Positions 17,615-26,446 of a DNA stretch of 64,000 nucleotides are shown in pieces (the first letter of the stretch is position 1; each line of letters opens with the position of its first letter). The stretch covers positions 1-64,000 of the forward strand of contig JALHMG010000030.1 of assembly GCA_022844135.1 (NCBI GenBank), written 5' to 3'. The translations under genes and the position numbers were made by a program. This stretch comes from Lysobacterales bacterium. Its GTDB lineage: Bacteria; Pseudomonadota; Gammaproteobacteria; Xanthomonadales; SZUA-5. The notes below the pieces were generated by a model. It did no database searches. It was not told where the DNA came from and saw only the letters and a program-made list of their open reading frames with translations.

Positions 17615-18136
17615 ATGCTCCGTTTTTTTCTGATCTTTATGGGTGTGCTCATTGCCCTGTTCGGCTTCGAGATTTCGGCCTTCGGCGAGAAGTGGTTTGT
17701 CGTCCCCTTCACAGACCTTTTGGCGCGGGTCAGTTCCTGGATCATTCTGCTGTTCGACGATCAGGTCATCGCGCATGGCAAGATCATCCAGAGCACGGCG
17801 AATGGCTTTGCGGTGTCGATCGAGCGCGGCTGCAACGGCATTGAGGCAGTGATTATTCTGATCGCGGCGCTGGCCGCGTTCCCGTCTACATGGAGCCAGA
17901 AGCTGATCGGCTTCATTGCTGGCTTCATCGCTATCCAGGCGCTCAATCTGGTGCGCATCATCAGCCTGTTTTACATGGGTCAATGGAGCATGGTGTGGTT
18001 CGAATGGTTCCACTTGTACCTGTGGCAGGCGTTGATCATCATCGATGCGCTGATCGTCTGGCTGTTGTGGTTACGCTGGATTTCCAAAGATAAGCGCCTC
18101 GCCGCGCAGAATAAGAGCGCTGCGGTTCCGGCCTGA
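17615..18136 (+). CDS. xrtH: Exosortase H (XrtH-like)
   Basis: A 173 aa integral membrane transpeptidase-like enzyme of the exosortase/archaeosortase family. It has about five hydrophobic helices and the catalytic triad in order: Cys in ERGCNGIEA (about residue 75), Arg in LNLVRIISLF and His in FHLYLWQA. The short length and the block IERGCNGIEAVIILIAA match the XrtH subgroup, known to pair with proteins ending in an IPTLxxWG-CTERM tail. No such substrate is encoded in this window. Its stop overlaps the next start (TGATG), so it is coupled to the epimerase gene. The 243 bp upstream, divergent from aroK, should hold both promoters. Confidence 0.85.
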   Translation: MLRFFLIFMGVLIALFGFEISAFGEKWFVVPFTDLLARVSSWIILLFDDQVIAHGKIIQSTANGFAVSIERGCNGIEAVIILIAALAAFPSTWSQKLIGFIAGFIAIQALNLVRIISLFYMGQWSMVWFEWFHLYLWQALIIIDALIVWLLWLRWISKDKRLAAQNKSAAVPA

Positions 18137-18936
18137 TGCACGTTCTGATTGCCGGCTGCGGAGAGCTAGGTCTGGCTATCGGCCGCCAGCTCATTGCCCG
18201 GAATGATCGCGTGATTGGGCTGCGCCGCAGGGCAGAGTCTCTGCCGAGCGATTTCCAAGGCCTCAGCGTCGATCTGCGTGGCGATCTGGGCTGTGTGCCC
18301 GAGCAATTCGATGCCGTGATTTACGCCGCAACGGCTGCCAGTCGCGACGAACAGGGATATCGAGACATCTACGTTCACGCGCAACGCCGACTCCGCCAAC
18401 GGGTGCGCTGCGCGCGTTGGCTGTTCGTTTCGAGCACGGCCGTATACCCGGACGACGGCAGCGTGGTCACCGAAGCATCTGCGGCACAGCCAGCGGCGTT
18501 CAACGGCCGTGTCCTGAAGGAGGGCGAGGATGTGGCGCTCGCCACCTCGGAAGGCTGCTGCGTGCGATTAGCGGGCATCTATGGTCCAGGACGCGAGATG
18601 CTCCTGCGCCGTGTGCGTCGAGGCGATCCGCCGGCGCGCTCGCGGCATTACACCAATCGCATCCACATCGACGATGCCGCCAGCTTATGTGTGCGGATGC
18701 TCGATAACGATGCGCCGTCGATCGTCAACGGCGTCGACGATGTGCCATGCAGCGAAGCCGAGGTACTCAGCTGGCTCGCCGACGCGATGGCGTCGCCGCG
18801 CTTGCCCATCGCCAGCGAATTGCCCTCAGGCAAACGTGTCAGCAACGCGTTGGCCCGTTCGCTCGGTTGGCGTCCGACGTATGCTTCCTATCGGGAGGGG
18901 TATGCGGCGATGCTTCGCGCGCCGGTCGATGGTTGA
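18136..18936 (+). CDS. NAD-dependent epimerase/dehydratase-like protein (YeeZ type)
   Basis: A 266 aa Rossmann-fold protein of the extended SDR group. The dinucleotide motif IAGCGELGLAIG is at residues 4-15, followed by an Asp-containing strand. A serine/threonine pair in FVSSTAVY with the YPDDG segment stands where the extended-SDR active site normally lies. The later NRIHIDDAA segment is typical of YeeZ-like sugar epimerases. The canonical YxxxK is not clearly present, so activity is uncertain. It overlaps the XrtH stop by one base. A functional link with the exosortase is possible but unproven. Confidence 0.8.
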   Translation: MHVLIAGCGELGLAIGRQLIARNDRVIGLRRRAESLPSDFQGLSVDLRGDLGCVPEQFDAVIYAATAASRDEQGYRDIYVHAQRRLRQRVRCARWLFVSSTAVYPDDGSVVTEASAAQPAAFNGRVLKEGEDVALATSEGCCVRLAGIYGPGREMLLRRVRRGDPPARSRHYTNRIHIDDAASLCVRMLDNDAPSIVNGVDDVPCSEAEVLSWLADAMASPRLPIASELPSGKRVSNALARSLGWRPTYASYREGYAAMLRAPVDG

Positions 18937-19062
18937 TTTGCCAACGCGCGTGGTTCGACAGGAAAGTACATCCCGTCGCGGCCCCGTCTTTTCGCATTCC
19001 CAGATACCATTGACCAACCGACCGCTGTTCTTCGCGGCTTTTCCTTTGAATCTTGACCTTCT

Positions 19063-19653
19063 ATGTCTCTCCTCTTCGAAGCCTTCACCCGATTCCGCGA
19101 GACCCTGGCAGCGGCCACTGCCGCGGGCGAGCCTGAACCGACGGCCATGACGCTGGCGACTGCCGATGCGTTGGGTCGAGTGTCGGCGCGCACTGTGCTG
19201 CTGAAGGAACTGGACGGTCGCGGTTTCGTTTTCTACACCAACTACGAGAGCAATAAGGGCCGCCAGTTGCGCGAGCACGCCCAATGCGCATTAGTGTTCC
19301 TGTGGAAATCGCTCGACAAACAAGTGCAAGTCAAAGTCGAAGGCAGCGCCGAAGCGGTGACGCACTGCGAGGCCGACGCATACTTCGCATCGCGCCCACG
19401 CCTGTCGCAAATCGGCGCCTGGGCCTCGCTGCAATCGCAAACGCTCGAGAGCCGCGAGCAATTGATGGAGCGCGTGCGTCACTTCGAAGCGCGCTTCGAC
19501 GGCCAGGACGTGCCGCGTCCGCCGCACTGGTCGGGATTTCGCGTTGTGCCCTCGATGATCGAATTCTGGTCGGGTCGCGAATTCCGCCTGCACGATCGCT
19601 TGCGCTACGAATTGCGCAACGGCGAGTGGTGCAAACGGACGCTGTTCCCGTAG
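19063..19653 (+). CDS. pdxH: Pyridoxine/pyridoxamine 5'-phosphate oxidase
   Basis: FMN enzyme that oxidises PNP or PMP to pyridoxal 5'-phosphate. The 196 aa product has the typical MTLATAD opening, RTVLLKELDGRGFVFYTNY with FMN-contacting residues, FLWKSLDKQV, the SQIGAWAS block and the C-terminal RLRYEL. Normal length for the short form. It begins 126 bp after the epimerase gene, so it probably has its own promoter. Confidence 0.95.
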   Translation: MSLLFEAFTRFRETLAAATAAGEPEPTAMTLATADALGRVSARTVLLKELDGRGFVFYTNYESNKGRQLREHAQCALVFLWKSLDKQVQVKVEGSAEAVTHCEADAYFASRPRLSQIGAWASLQSQTLESREQLMERVRHFEARFDGQDVPRPPHWSGFRVVPSMIEFWSGREFRLHDRLRYELRNGEWCKRTLFP

Positions 19654-19822
19654 GCGCGATTCATCGCGCCCGCATTCGTTTTCGAGCGAACACCATCGAC
19701 TTGTTGTCTCCGCCAACGCCCAGACGTCCCAATTTCCCGACAACGTCGCGCAACGCGATCTTGCGGCTAGTCAAACTCAGGGCGTAGGCTTCGTTCTCTA
19801 CTGGCTTTAGCGAGCGTCGCGT

Positions 19823-20122
19823 ATGTCCATCGCCATCCTTCTCGGATCCGTGGTCTTGCTGGCCGGCCTGATGGTTCGCCGTGCCGGTGAGGCGCGCATC
19901 ATGAGTATCGTCGACTCCGCTCGCATCAGCGATGTCACCGCCGTAAACCGGTGGGCAGGCAATCGTATCTTGCTGGTTTCCGGGCTCGCGTTCGCGCTCA
20001 GCACGGTGACACTTCGCTGGCCCGATCTTTCGTTTCCGCTGCTTGGCGCCTTTATGTTGGTGGTTCTCATCGGCGTTTCCTCGGTGGCCGCGGGTTCCAG
20101 TCGGTTCCAGGCTGTACGCTGA
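19823..20122 (+). CDS. Small membrane protein (99 aa), unknown
   Basis: A short open frame with hydrophobic segments at about 3-17, 48-62 and 70-88. The central loop is charged (RRAGEARIMSIVDSARISD). No family is recognised. It lies between pdxH and the GrpB-family gene on the same strand. Codon composition looks ordinary. I keep it as a likely small inner-membrane protein, with the caveat that it could be spurious. Confidence 0.45.
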   Translation: MSIAILLGSVVLLAGLMVRRAGEARIMSIVDSARISDVTAVNRWAGNRILLVSGLAFALSTVTLRWPDLSFPLLGAFMLVVLIGVSSVAAGSSRFQAVR

Positions 20123-20193
20123 AGGCGAGCAATCCAGGTCAGTCGTCATCCGCGCATTGCATCGCAAATGATTTGGCGAAGGTGGTGCGCAAC

Positions 20194-20751
20194 ATGGCGG
20201 AAGTAGAGATCGTCGAGTACCGCGAGAGCTGGCCATCGGACTACCTGCGTATCGAACATGAGATCAGTGCGGTTCTCCCCGCCGGTCGCTGCGCCATCGA
20301 GCACATCGGAAGCACCGCCGTGCCTGGGCTATGCGCCAAGCCCGTGCTCGACGTCGCGTTGGGCGTGAACGTGCTTGCGGAGGCGGAAGCGAAGGTGACA
20401 GCGCTGGCGTCGATCGGCTTTGTGTATCGACCCGAGCATGAGCAGCAGATCCCCGATCGCAGATACTTCGTGCGCGCCGCAGGAGCAACGCCACGCGTTC
20501 ACCTGCACGCGCTGCTCCGCGACGGCACGTTGTGGCAACAGCATCTGAAATTCCGCAACGCGCTGCGCCAGAACCAAGAGATCCGAGATGCTTATGCCGC
20601 GCTCAAGCGCCACCTGGCCTTCGTGCATGCCTCGGACAAGGCCGCTTATACGGAGGCCAAGGCGCCGTTTGTTCTCAAAGTGTTGGTTGAGCACTGCCAA
20701 GTGCGGACGGAGTCGTCGCTGGAGCTGATGGGGAACGCTCGAATGGGATGA
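20194..20751 (+). CDS. GrpB-family (UPF0157) protein
   Basis: A 185 aa protein with the family signature: EIVEYRESWP at the start, then IEHIGSTAVPGLCAKPVLDV, and HLHALLRDG later. GrpB/UPF0157 proteins have a nucleotidyltransferase-like fold. Some are dephospho-CoA kinase C-terminal-like. The function of this one is unknown. The open frame extends upstream to 19951 over the previous small gene, so the start at 20194 is chosen for family fit. Confidence 0.85.
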   Translation: MAEVEIVEYRESWPSDYLRIEHEISAVLPAGRCAIEHIGSTAVPGLCAKPVLDVALGVNVLAEAEAKVTALASIGFVYRPEHEQQIPDRRYFVRAAGATPRVHLHALLRDGTLWQQHLKFRNALRQNQEIRDAYAALKRHLAFVHASDKAAYTEAKAPFVLKVLVEHCQVRTESSLELMGNARMG

Positions 20752-20850
20752 TTCGTTCGACTTCAAGGCTAAGCGGTCCCGAGACTGAGTGATTGCGTTG
20801 ACTCGTTCGTATCTGGCTCAAGGGCAATGGACTTCTCAAATCGTGCCGCT

Positions 20851-21930
20851 TCAGATTCGATCCACCACATCCAGCACCGCCCCGCCTAAACATATCTCAC
20901 CCTGATAAAACACTACCGATTGCCCAGGCGTCAGCGCGCGCTGTGGCGTGTCGAAAACTACCTTGGCGCCGGTGCTGTGCAGCGTGACCGTGCAGGTTTG
21001 ATCGGGCTGCCGGTAGCGCGTTTTGGCGGTGCAGCGAAATTCGGCTGATGGCGCACTTCCGGCGACGAAGTGCGGCGTTTCGAGCCGCGCACTGCGCGCG
21101 TACAAGAGCGCATGTTCGCCTTGCGCCACGATCAGCGTGTTGTCGGCGGCGCGTTTGTCGAGTACGAACCACGGCTCGCCGCTGCCGCCCTTGCGTCCGC
21201 CGATGCCCAGGCCGCCACGTTGGCCGATGGTGTAAAAGTGCAGGCCCCGGTGCTCGCCGATCTGCTCGCCGTCCGGTGTGATCATGGCGCCAGGGTTGCT
21301 GCCGAGATAACGCTGGATGAAGGGATCGAAGGCGCGCTCACCGATAAAGCAAATGCCGGTCGAGTCCCGTTTGGATGCCGTCGGCAGGTTCGCCTGCGCA
21401 GCGAGAGCGCGCACCTCGGATTTCCGCAAATGTCCGATCGGAAACTCGGCGACCGCCAACTGCGATTGTTCGAGCGCATACAGGAAGTAGCTTTGGTCCT
21501 TGCCGGGATCGGCGCCGCGCAAGAGTTCGAATCGCCCATCACGCTCGCGCACCTGTGCATAGTGGCCGGTGGCGATTTTCGGGTAACCAAGATCCTGCGC
21601 CTGCTCGACGAAAGTCTTGAACTTGACCTCGCGGTTGCACAAAACGTCTGGATTTGGCGTGCGCCCGCGCCTCAGCTCGGCGAGAAAGTGCTCGAACACG
21701 CCGTCCCAGTATTCGGCTGCGAAATTGCGGGCGAAAAATGGCACGCCTGTTGCGGCGGCGACGCGGCGCGCATCCTCGGCGTCCGCCTCGGCAGGGCAGG
21801 CTTCGCTATCGTCCTCCTCCCAGTTCTTCATGAACAATGCGCCCACATCGCGACCCTGTTGCTTGAGCAGCCACGTGGTCAACGACGAGTCGACACCGCC
21901 AGACAGTCCGACGAGAACGCGGGCGCTCAT
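20851..21930 (-). CDS. mnmA: tRNA 2-thiouridylase
   Basis: Adds sulfur at U34 of Lys, Glu and Gln tRNAs. The 359 aa product has the ATP PP-loop GLSGGVDSS, the catalytic Cys in NPDVLCNREVKF, the second catalytic Cys in STGICFIGER, and the C-terminal beta-barrel with the YTIGQRGGLGIGG block. The frame extends 17 codons further upstream, but the start MSARVLVGLSGG at 21930 creates an ATGA overlap with the NUDIX gene and fits the family. Confidence 0.96.
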   Translation of the reverse strand: MSARVLVGLSGGVDSSLTTWLLKQQGRDVGALFMKNWEEDDSEACPAEADAEDARRVAAATGVPFFARNFAAEYWDGVFEHFLAELRRGRTPNPDVLCNREVKFKTFVEQAQDLGYPKIATGHYAQVRERDGRFELLRGADPGKDQSYFLYALEQSQLAVAEFPIGHLRKSEVRALAAQANLPTASKRDSTGICFIGERAFDPFIQRYLGSNPGAMITPDGEQIGEHRGLHFYTIGQRGGLGIGGRKGGSGEPWFVLDKRAADNTLIVAQGEHALLYARSARLETPHFVAGSAPSAEFRCTAKTRYRQPDQTCTVTLHSTGAKVVFDTPQRALTPGQSVVFYQGEICLGGAVLDVVDRI

Positions 21931-22364
21931 GCAATCGCCGCCAGCGGATAGCGGCGACCCGCGAGGTAATCGTCGATGCAACGCAAGGTCAGCTCGCTGC
22001 GCGGCGAGCAGCGATGCGCGAGGATTTCATCGCGCGTCAGCCAGTATGCGGCGACGATGTCGGGATCCAGTGCCGCACTAGTGTCCTCGATGGCTTCGCA
22101 AATCAGTGCCACACGCACGTAATGCGCGGCGGCGCGCGCCGATGCGTACACGCCCAGCAGCGCGCAGGGTTCGACCAGCCAGGCGCTCTCCTCCAGGCAT
22201 TCGCGCACCGCTGCATCGATCAGCGATTCGCCGAATTCGACGTGCCCGGCCGGCTGATTGAGCACATCATCGTGCTCGTGCACAATCAAAAAACGCCCCT
22301 CACGCTCGACGATGACCGCAACCGTCAATCGCGGGCGGTTGAATTCGCTGTTTGCCATCACCAC
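21927..22364 (-). CDS. NUDIX hydrolase (NudJ-like)
   Basis: A 145 aa pyrophosphohydrolase-type protein. The Nudix box GHVEFGESLIDAAVRECLEE is intact through the metal-binding REUxEE part. The residue after EES is Ala rather than the more usual Gly. The N-terminus has a typical TVAVIVEREGRFLIVHE strand pair. Phosphatase NudJ commonly neighbours mnmA in gammaproteobacteria, which fits the ATGA overlap seen here. Substrate is uncertain (thiamine pyrophosphate for NudJ). Confidence 0.85.
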   Translation of the reverse strand: MVMANSEFNRPRLTVAVIVEREGRFLIVHEHDDVLNQPAGHVEFGESLIDAAVRECLEESAWLVEPCALLGVYASARAAAHYVRVALICEAIEDTSAALDPDIVAAYWLTRDEILAHRCSPRSELTLRCIDDYLAGRRYPLAAIA

Positions 22365-22426
22365 TTGACCTGTTCGATGCGTATTGGCCGATATACTTTG
22401 TTCATCTCAATGATTAACCTTGCGGC

Positions 22427-22747
22427 ATGAGTCAGGAAAACGATCCACTGGAAGACCTGGGTGTCGTCGCAGAAGCTTCGCGCCCGGAGCTGAAGAAGCC
22501 GCCGTTGTTCAAGGTGTTTTTGATGAACGACGACTACACACCGATGGAATTTGTAGTCATCGTACTGGAGACATTTTTTGCCATGTCGCGAGAAACCGCT
22601 ACGCGCATCATGCTACATGTGCACACGCAGGGCCGTGGCGTTTGTGGCGTTTTCACCCGCGACGTTGCCGACACGAAGGTAACGCAGGTGAACGCTTTCT
22701 CCCGAGCGCATCAGCACCCGTTGTTATGTGCGATGGAAGAGGCGTAG
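22427..22747 (+). CDS. clpS: ClpS adaptor protein
   Basis: Adaptor that delivers N-end-rule substrates to ClpAP. The 106 aa product has the core [20 protein letters not shown] with Asn-Asp-Asp, the H of the binding pocket in MLHVHTQG and a C-terminal block ending [10 protein letters not shown]. The N-terminal extension is flexible. It is followed by clpA after 150 bp, which contain an unusual tandem heptamer. Confidence 0.96.
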   Translation: MSQENDPLEDLGVVAEASRPELKKPPLFKVFLMNDDYTPMEFVVIVLETFFAMSRETATRIMLHVHTQGRGVCGVFTRDVADTKVTQVNAFSRAHQHPLLCAMEEA

Positions 22748-22819
22748 CGTTAGCTGGTGGTGGTTGGCGGTTGATTGGGGTCGGGGAATTTGGTGGAGGT
22801 TGGCTGGTGTCGTCACCTG

Positions 22820-22852
22820 GAACCAAGAACCAACAACCAACAACCAACAACC
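22820..22852. repeat. CCAACAA heptamer tract between clpS and clpA
   Basis: A 33 bp tract built on a 7 bp period (about four copies of CCAACAA, the first degenerate). Just upstream is a GGTGGTGGTTGGCGGTTG-like stretch that is roughly its complement, so the leader RNA could form a long imperfect hairpin ahead of clpA. It could be a slipped repeat or a regulatory leader. Confidence 0.55.
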
Positions 22853-22897
22853 CGTAAAGGGGTCACGTGGCGTTAGCCAGAAGGACATCAAAGGCCG

Positions 22898-25177
22898 ATG
22901 TTTAGCAAGGATCTCGAACTGACGATCAGTCAGAGCTACAAGGAAGCGCGTGCGAAGCGGCATGAATTCATGACCGTGGAGCATCTGTTGCTGGCGCTCA
23001 TCGAAAACCCGTCGGCGGCGCAGGTGCTCAAAGCTTGCGGCGGGGATTTGAAGAAGCTCGGCGATGAAACGCGCTCGATCATCGAAGAAACCGTTCCCGT
23101 GCTGCCCACCGAGGACGAGCGCGATACCCAACCCACGCTTGGTTTCCAGCGGGTGCTGCAGCGCGCGGTCTACCATGTGCAGTCGTCCGGCAAGAAAGAG
23201 GTCACCGGCGCCAATGTGCTGGTGGCGATCTTCGGCGAGAAGGATTCGCATGCCGCTTACTTGCTGCAGAAACAGGACATCACGCGGCTCGATGTGGTGA
23301 ATTACATCTCGCACGGCATCGCCAAGATCGCCCAGGAACCCAGCCGCGATCAGGCAGAGCGAGGCGACGGCGACGGGCAGGGCGAAGGCGAAAAGCAGAG
23401 CGCGTTGGCCACCTACGCCAGCAACCTCAACGATTTGGCCAAACAAGGCAAAATCGATCCGCTGATCGGCCGCGCCGATGAGATCGAGCGCACCATTCAA
23501 GTGCTGTGCCGCCGCCGCAAGAACAATCCGCTGTACGTTGGCGAAGCGGGCGTGGGCAAGACCGCATTGGCCGAGGGCCTGGCCAAGCGCATTGTCGAGG
23601 GCGATGTGCCCGACGTGCTCAAGGATGCGGTGATTTTCTCGCTCGATCTGGGCGCTTTGGTTGCTGGCACTAAGTACCGCGGCGATTTCGAGAAGCGCCT
23701 GAAGCAGGTGATGGCGGAATTGAAGCGCATTCCTAAAGCCATTTTGTTCATCGACGAGATCCACACCATCATCGGCGCGGGTTCGGCTTCTGGCGGCGTG
23801 ATGGACGCCAGCAATCTGATCAAGCCGCTGTTGGGCTCCGGTGAGATGCGCTGCATCGGCTCCACCACATTCCAGGAGTTCCGCGGCATCTTCGAGAAAG
23901 ATCGCGCGCTCACTCGTCGGTTCCAGAAGATCGATATCACCGAACCCACGGTTGCCGACACCATCGAAATCTTGCGCGGACTGAAAAGCCGTTTCGAGGA
24001 GCACCATCAGGTCGAGTACGCGCCCGACGCGCTCAAGGCTGCAGTGGATTTGTCGGTCAAGCACATCCACGATCGTTTCTTGCCGGACAAGGCCATCGAC
24101 GTCATCGACGAAGCCGGCGCCCGGCAGCGTTTGATGACCGACGACAAACGTAAGCGTGTGATCGATACCCAAGAGGTTGAGTACATCGTCGCCAAAATGG
24201 CGCGCATCCCGGCCAAGCACGTTTCTGCCTCCGACAAGGACGTGTTGAAGAATCTCGATCGCAATTTGAAGATGGTGGTGTTCGGTCAGGACGAAGCCAT
24301 CGAAGTGCTGACCGGTGCGATCAAGATGTCGCGCTCTGGTCTGGGCGATCCGAACAAGCCGATTGGTTGCTTCTTGTTCGCTGGACCCACCGGCGTTGGC
24401 AAAACCGAGGTCACGCGCCAGTTGGCGATGGTGCTTGGCATCGAGTTGATTCGCTTCGATATGTCCGAATACATGGAAGCGCACACCGTGTCGCGCCTCG
24501 TCGGCGCGCCTCCGGGTTACGTCGGTTTCGATCAGGGCGGCTTGCTCACCGAAGCGATCACCAAACATCCGCATGCGGTATTGCTGCTCGATGAAATCGA
24601 GAAGGCGCACCCGGATGTGTTCAACCTGTTGCTGCAAGTGATGGATCGCGGCGTGCTCACCGATACCAACGGTCGCGAGGCGAACTTCCGCAACGTCGTG
24701 CTGGTGATGACCACGAACGCCGGCGCGCAAGCGGCATCGCGGCGCACGATGGGTTTTGTCGAGCAAAATCACAGCACCGACGCGATGGAGGTGATCCGTC
24801 GTGGCTTTTCGCCCGAGTTCCGCAATCGCCTGGATGCGGTGATCCAATTCACTGGCCTCGATCGCGGCACAATCTTGCGCGTAGTCGATAAGTTCCTCAT
24901 CGAACTCGAGACACAGTTGGCCGACAAACACGTCACGCTGCACGTCGATGAAGCCGCGCGTGGTTGGCTGGCTGAGAAGGGCTTCGATCCGCAAATGGGC
25001 GCCCGTCCCATGGCGCGTGTGATCCAAGAGCACATCAAGCGCAAACTGGCTGATGAGCTGCTGTTCGGCTCGCTCGTCGGCGGCGGGCGCGTAGACGTCA
25101 CTGTCGGTGCGGATGGCTTGTCGGTCGTTTCCGCAGCCAATGCACCGGCCGAAGCGGTGGATGAGGCGGCGGCGTAG
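22898..25177 (+). CDS. clpA: ATP-dependent Clp protease ATP-binding subunit
   Basis: AAA+ unfoldase of the ClpAP protease. The 759 aa product has the N-terminal ClpS-binding repeat (about 1-140), a first Walker A GEAGVGKTA with Walker B ILFIDEIHT, and a second Walker A GPTGVGKTE with Walker B LLLDEIEKAH. The ClpP-contacting IGL-type loop lies in the second module. It is preceded by clpS, as usual. Two secreted proteins follow before infA, which breaks the usual gene order. Confidence 0.97.
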   Translation: MFSKDLELTISQSYKEARAKRHEFMTVEHLLLALIENPSAAQVLKACGGDLKKLGDETRSIIEETVPVLPTEDERDTQPTLGFQRVLQRAVYHVQSSGKKEVTGANVLVAIFGEKDSHAAYLLQKQDITRLDVVNYISHGIAKIAQEPSRDQAERGDGDGQGEGEKQSALATYASNLNDLAKQGKIDPLIGRADEIERTIQVLCRRRKNNPLYVGEAGVGKTALAEGLAKRIVEGDVPDVLKDAVIFSLDLGALVAGTKYRGDFEKRLKQVMAELKRIPKAILFIDEIHTIIGAGSASGGVMDASNLIKPLLGSGEMRCIGSTTFQEFRGIFEKDRALTRRFQKIDITEPTVADTIEILRGLKSRFEEHHQVEYAPDALKAAVDLSVKHIHDRFLPDKAIDVIDEAGARQRLMTDDKRKRVIDTQEVEYIVAKMARIPAKHVSASDKDVLKNLDRNLKMVVFGQDEAIEVLTGAIKMSRSGLGDPNKPIGCFLFAGPTGVGKTEVTRQLAMVLGIELIRFDMSEYMEAHTVSRLVGAPPGYVGFDQGGLLTEAITKHPHAVLLLDEIEKAHPDVFNLLLQVMDRGVLTDTNGREANFRNVVLVMTTNAGAQAASRRTMGFVEQNHSTDAMEVIRRGFSPEFRNRLDAVIQFTGLDRGTILRVVDKFLIELETQLADKHVTLHVDEAARGWLAEKGFDPQMGARPMARVIQEHIKRKLADELLFGSLVGGGRVDVTVGADGLSVVSAANAPAEAVDEAAA

Positions 25178-25376
25178 GTCTGCATCGGCCGATCGAACCT
25201 CACGAGGTCGACGCGCGCGTCGGCCTTCCACTCGGAGGCCCGACGCGGCTGTGCGCCTGGCCGGCGAGACGAGCTTTAGATTTGCCAGGATCCGCGACGC
25301 TTGCGGACTTATTTGTGTTGCGCGTCTCGGTAGCCCGCTTCGACCCGCATTATCTTCAGTCGATCTGCTGGCCACC

Positions 25377-26360
25377 GTGATTGGAAGGGATGTGGATAGG
25401 CATTTGCTGCTTTGCCTGGCATCAGCGCCGGCTCTGTTGTGTCTACCGTGCGCCCCGGCAAGCAGCGGGACAGTCGATCTGATGCATTCTCACGGCTTCG
25501 AGAGCCCCGTGCAGTTCACGCCGAACCAGGCGAACTGGGACACGTTTGTCAGCAAGCCGCGCGCGGCAGGCATCAATACTCACGACCCCGATGGCGTTCC
25601 CTGGATTAGCCCAGCTGATTGGACGGCTGCCCGTTGGGATGGAACCATTTACAACCCGTCCAGAATGACCAGAGTCGAGTTTGCGGCTGCCATTTGTCCC
25701 AGCGTGGACAGGGTCAGAGGCCTGCGCGAAGTGTTTTATCAGCGCAATCCTTTCGCGGATAACGCCAACCCCACCAAGGCCGAGGTCGATGAGTGGCACA
25801 GAATTGCCATTAATCACGTTCGATCGCTCGTTGGCTATGTGAGCCCGGATCGGCAGGTGAAAAAAGACCATTGCATGTTTGCGCGTGCGCTATGGGGCGA
25901 TGAGCGGAAGTTCACAACCTTCTGGGATGCAAGGTATCCAGGAACCACCGGATCTGCTGCCGGACCTTGCCAAGGCTCGACCAATTCGCACTGTGGCTCA
26001 ACTTTCATTCCTACTCTAGCCGATCAAGCTCCTTACCTTCCTGCGGGTCACCCCGGCTGCAGCATCCAGCAGGGCGCAGAGGGTGTCTTCAGCGGGCCAA
26101 AGTCGAACATTCCGTGGTCCATAAAGTGGTCGCGTGGCTTGTGCAACACGCTGATCGCCGAAGGCTTTTGGGGTGGCCATGTCGGGCCTTGGTTCCACCG
26201 CGAAACATTCGGCTTTAATTTTTGGGATAGCAACCCTGGCAACAACAATAGCAACGCCATCCTGCGCGCCAAATGGACCGGCAATCAGATGCCCAATCTG
26301 TACTGCAATCCGGCGGAACCCGGCTGTGACCCCAACCATACCGGCCCAAACATCCAATAG
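25377..26360 (+). CDS. Secreted protein of unknown function
   Basis: About 327 aa with a hydrophobic N-terminus (HLLLCLASAPALL). The mature part is Trp- and Asn-rich with at least seven Cys, several near the C-terminus (YCNPAEPGCDPN), which suggests disulfides and export. Segments such as WISPADWTAARWDG and WFHRETFGFNFWDSNPG do not match a family I know. The start is uncertain: a GTG at 25377 or 25392 is possible and upstream frame is open but lacks protein-like composition. It lies between clpA and the divergently placed 26447-28456 gene. Extracellular or surface location is likely. Confidence 0.55.
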   Translation: MIGRDVDRHLLLCLASAPALLCLPCAPASSGTVDLMHSHGFESPVQFTPNQANWDTFVSKPRAAGINTHDPDGVPWISPADWTAARWDGTIYNPSRMTRVEFAAAICPSVDRVRGLREVFYQRNPFADNANPTKAEVDEWHRIAINHVRSLVGYVSPDRQVKKDHCMFARALWGDERKFTTFWDARYPGTTGSAAGPCQGSTNSHCGSTFIPTLADQAPYLPAGHPGCSIQQGAEGVFSGPKSNIPWSIKWSRGLCNTLIAEGFWGGHVGPWFHRETFGFNFWDSNPGNNNSNAILRAKWTGNQMPNLYCNPAEPGCDPNHTGPNIQ

Positions 26361-26446
26361 CGCTCGCGACCCGCGCAGGTCGCCTGTGCCGCTCGAAGGG
26401 CGGGGTTTCTTCCCGGCGGTTGATACCTTTTGGCCTTGTCGGAAGC

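Noticed and set aside
22724..25375. An 883-codon open frame on the minus strand opposite clpA
   Set aside because: It is the antisense shadow of clpA. The composition lacks coherent domains, and clpA motifs on the plus strand are complete.
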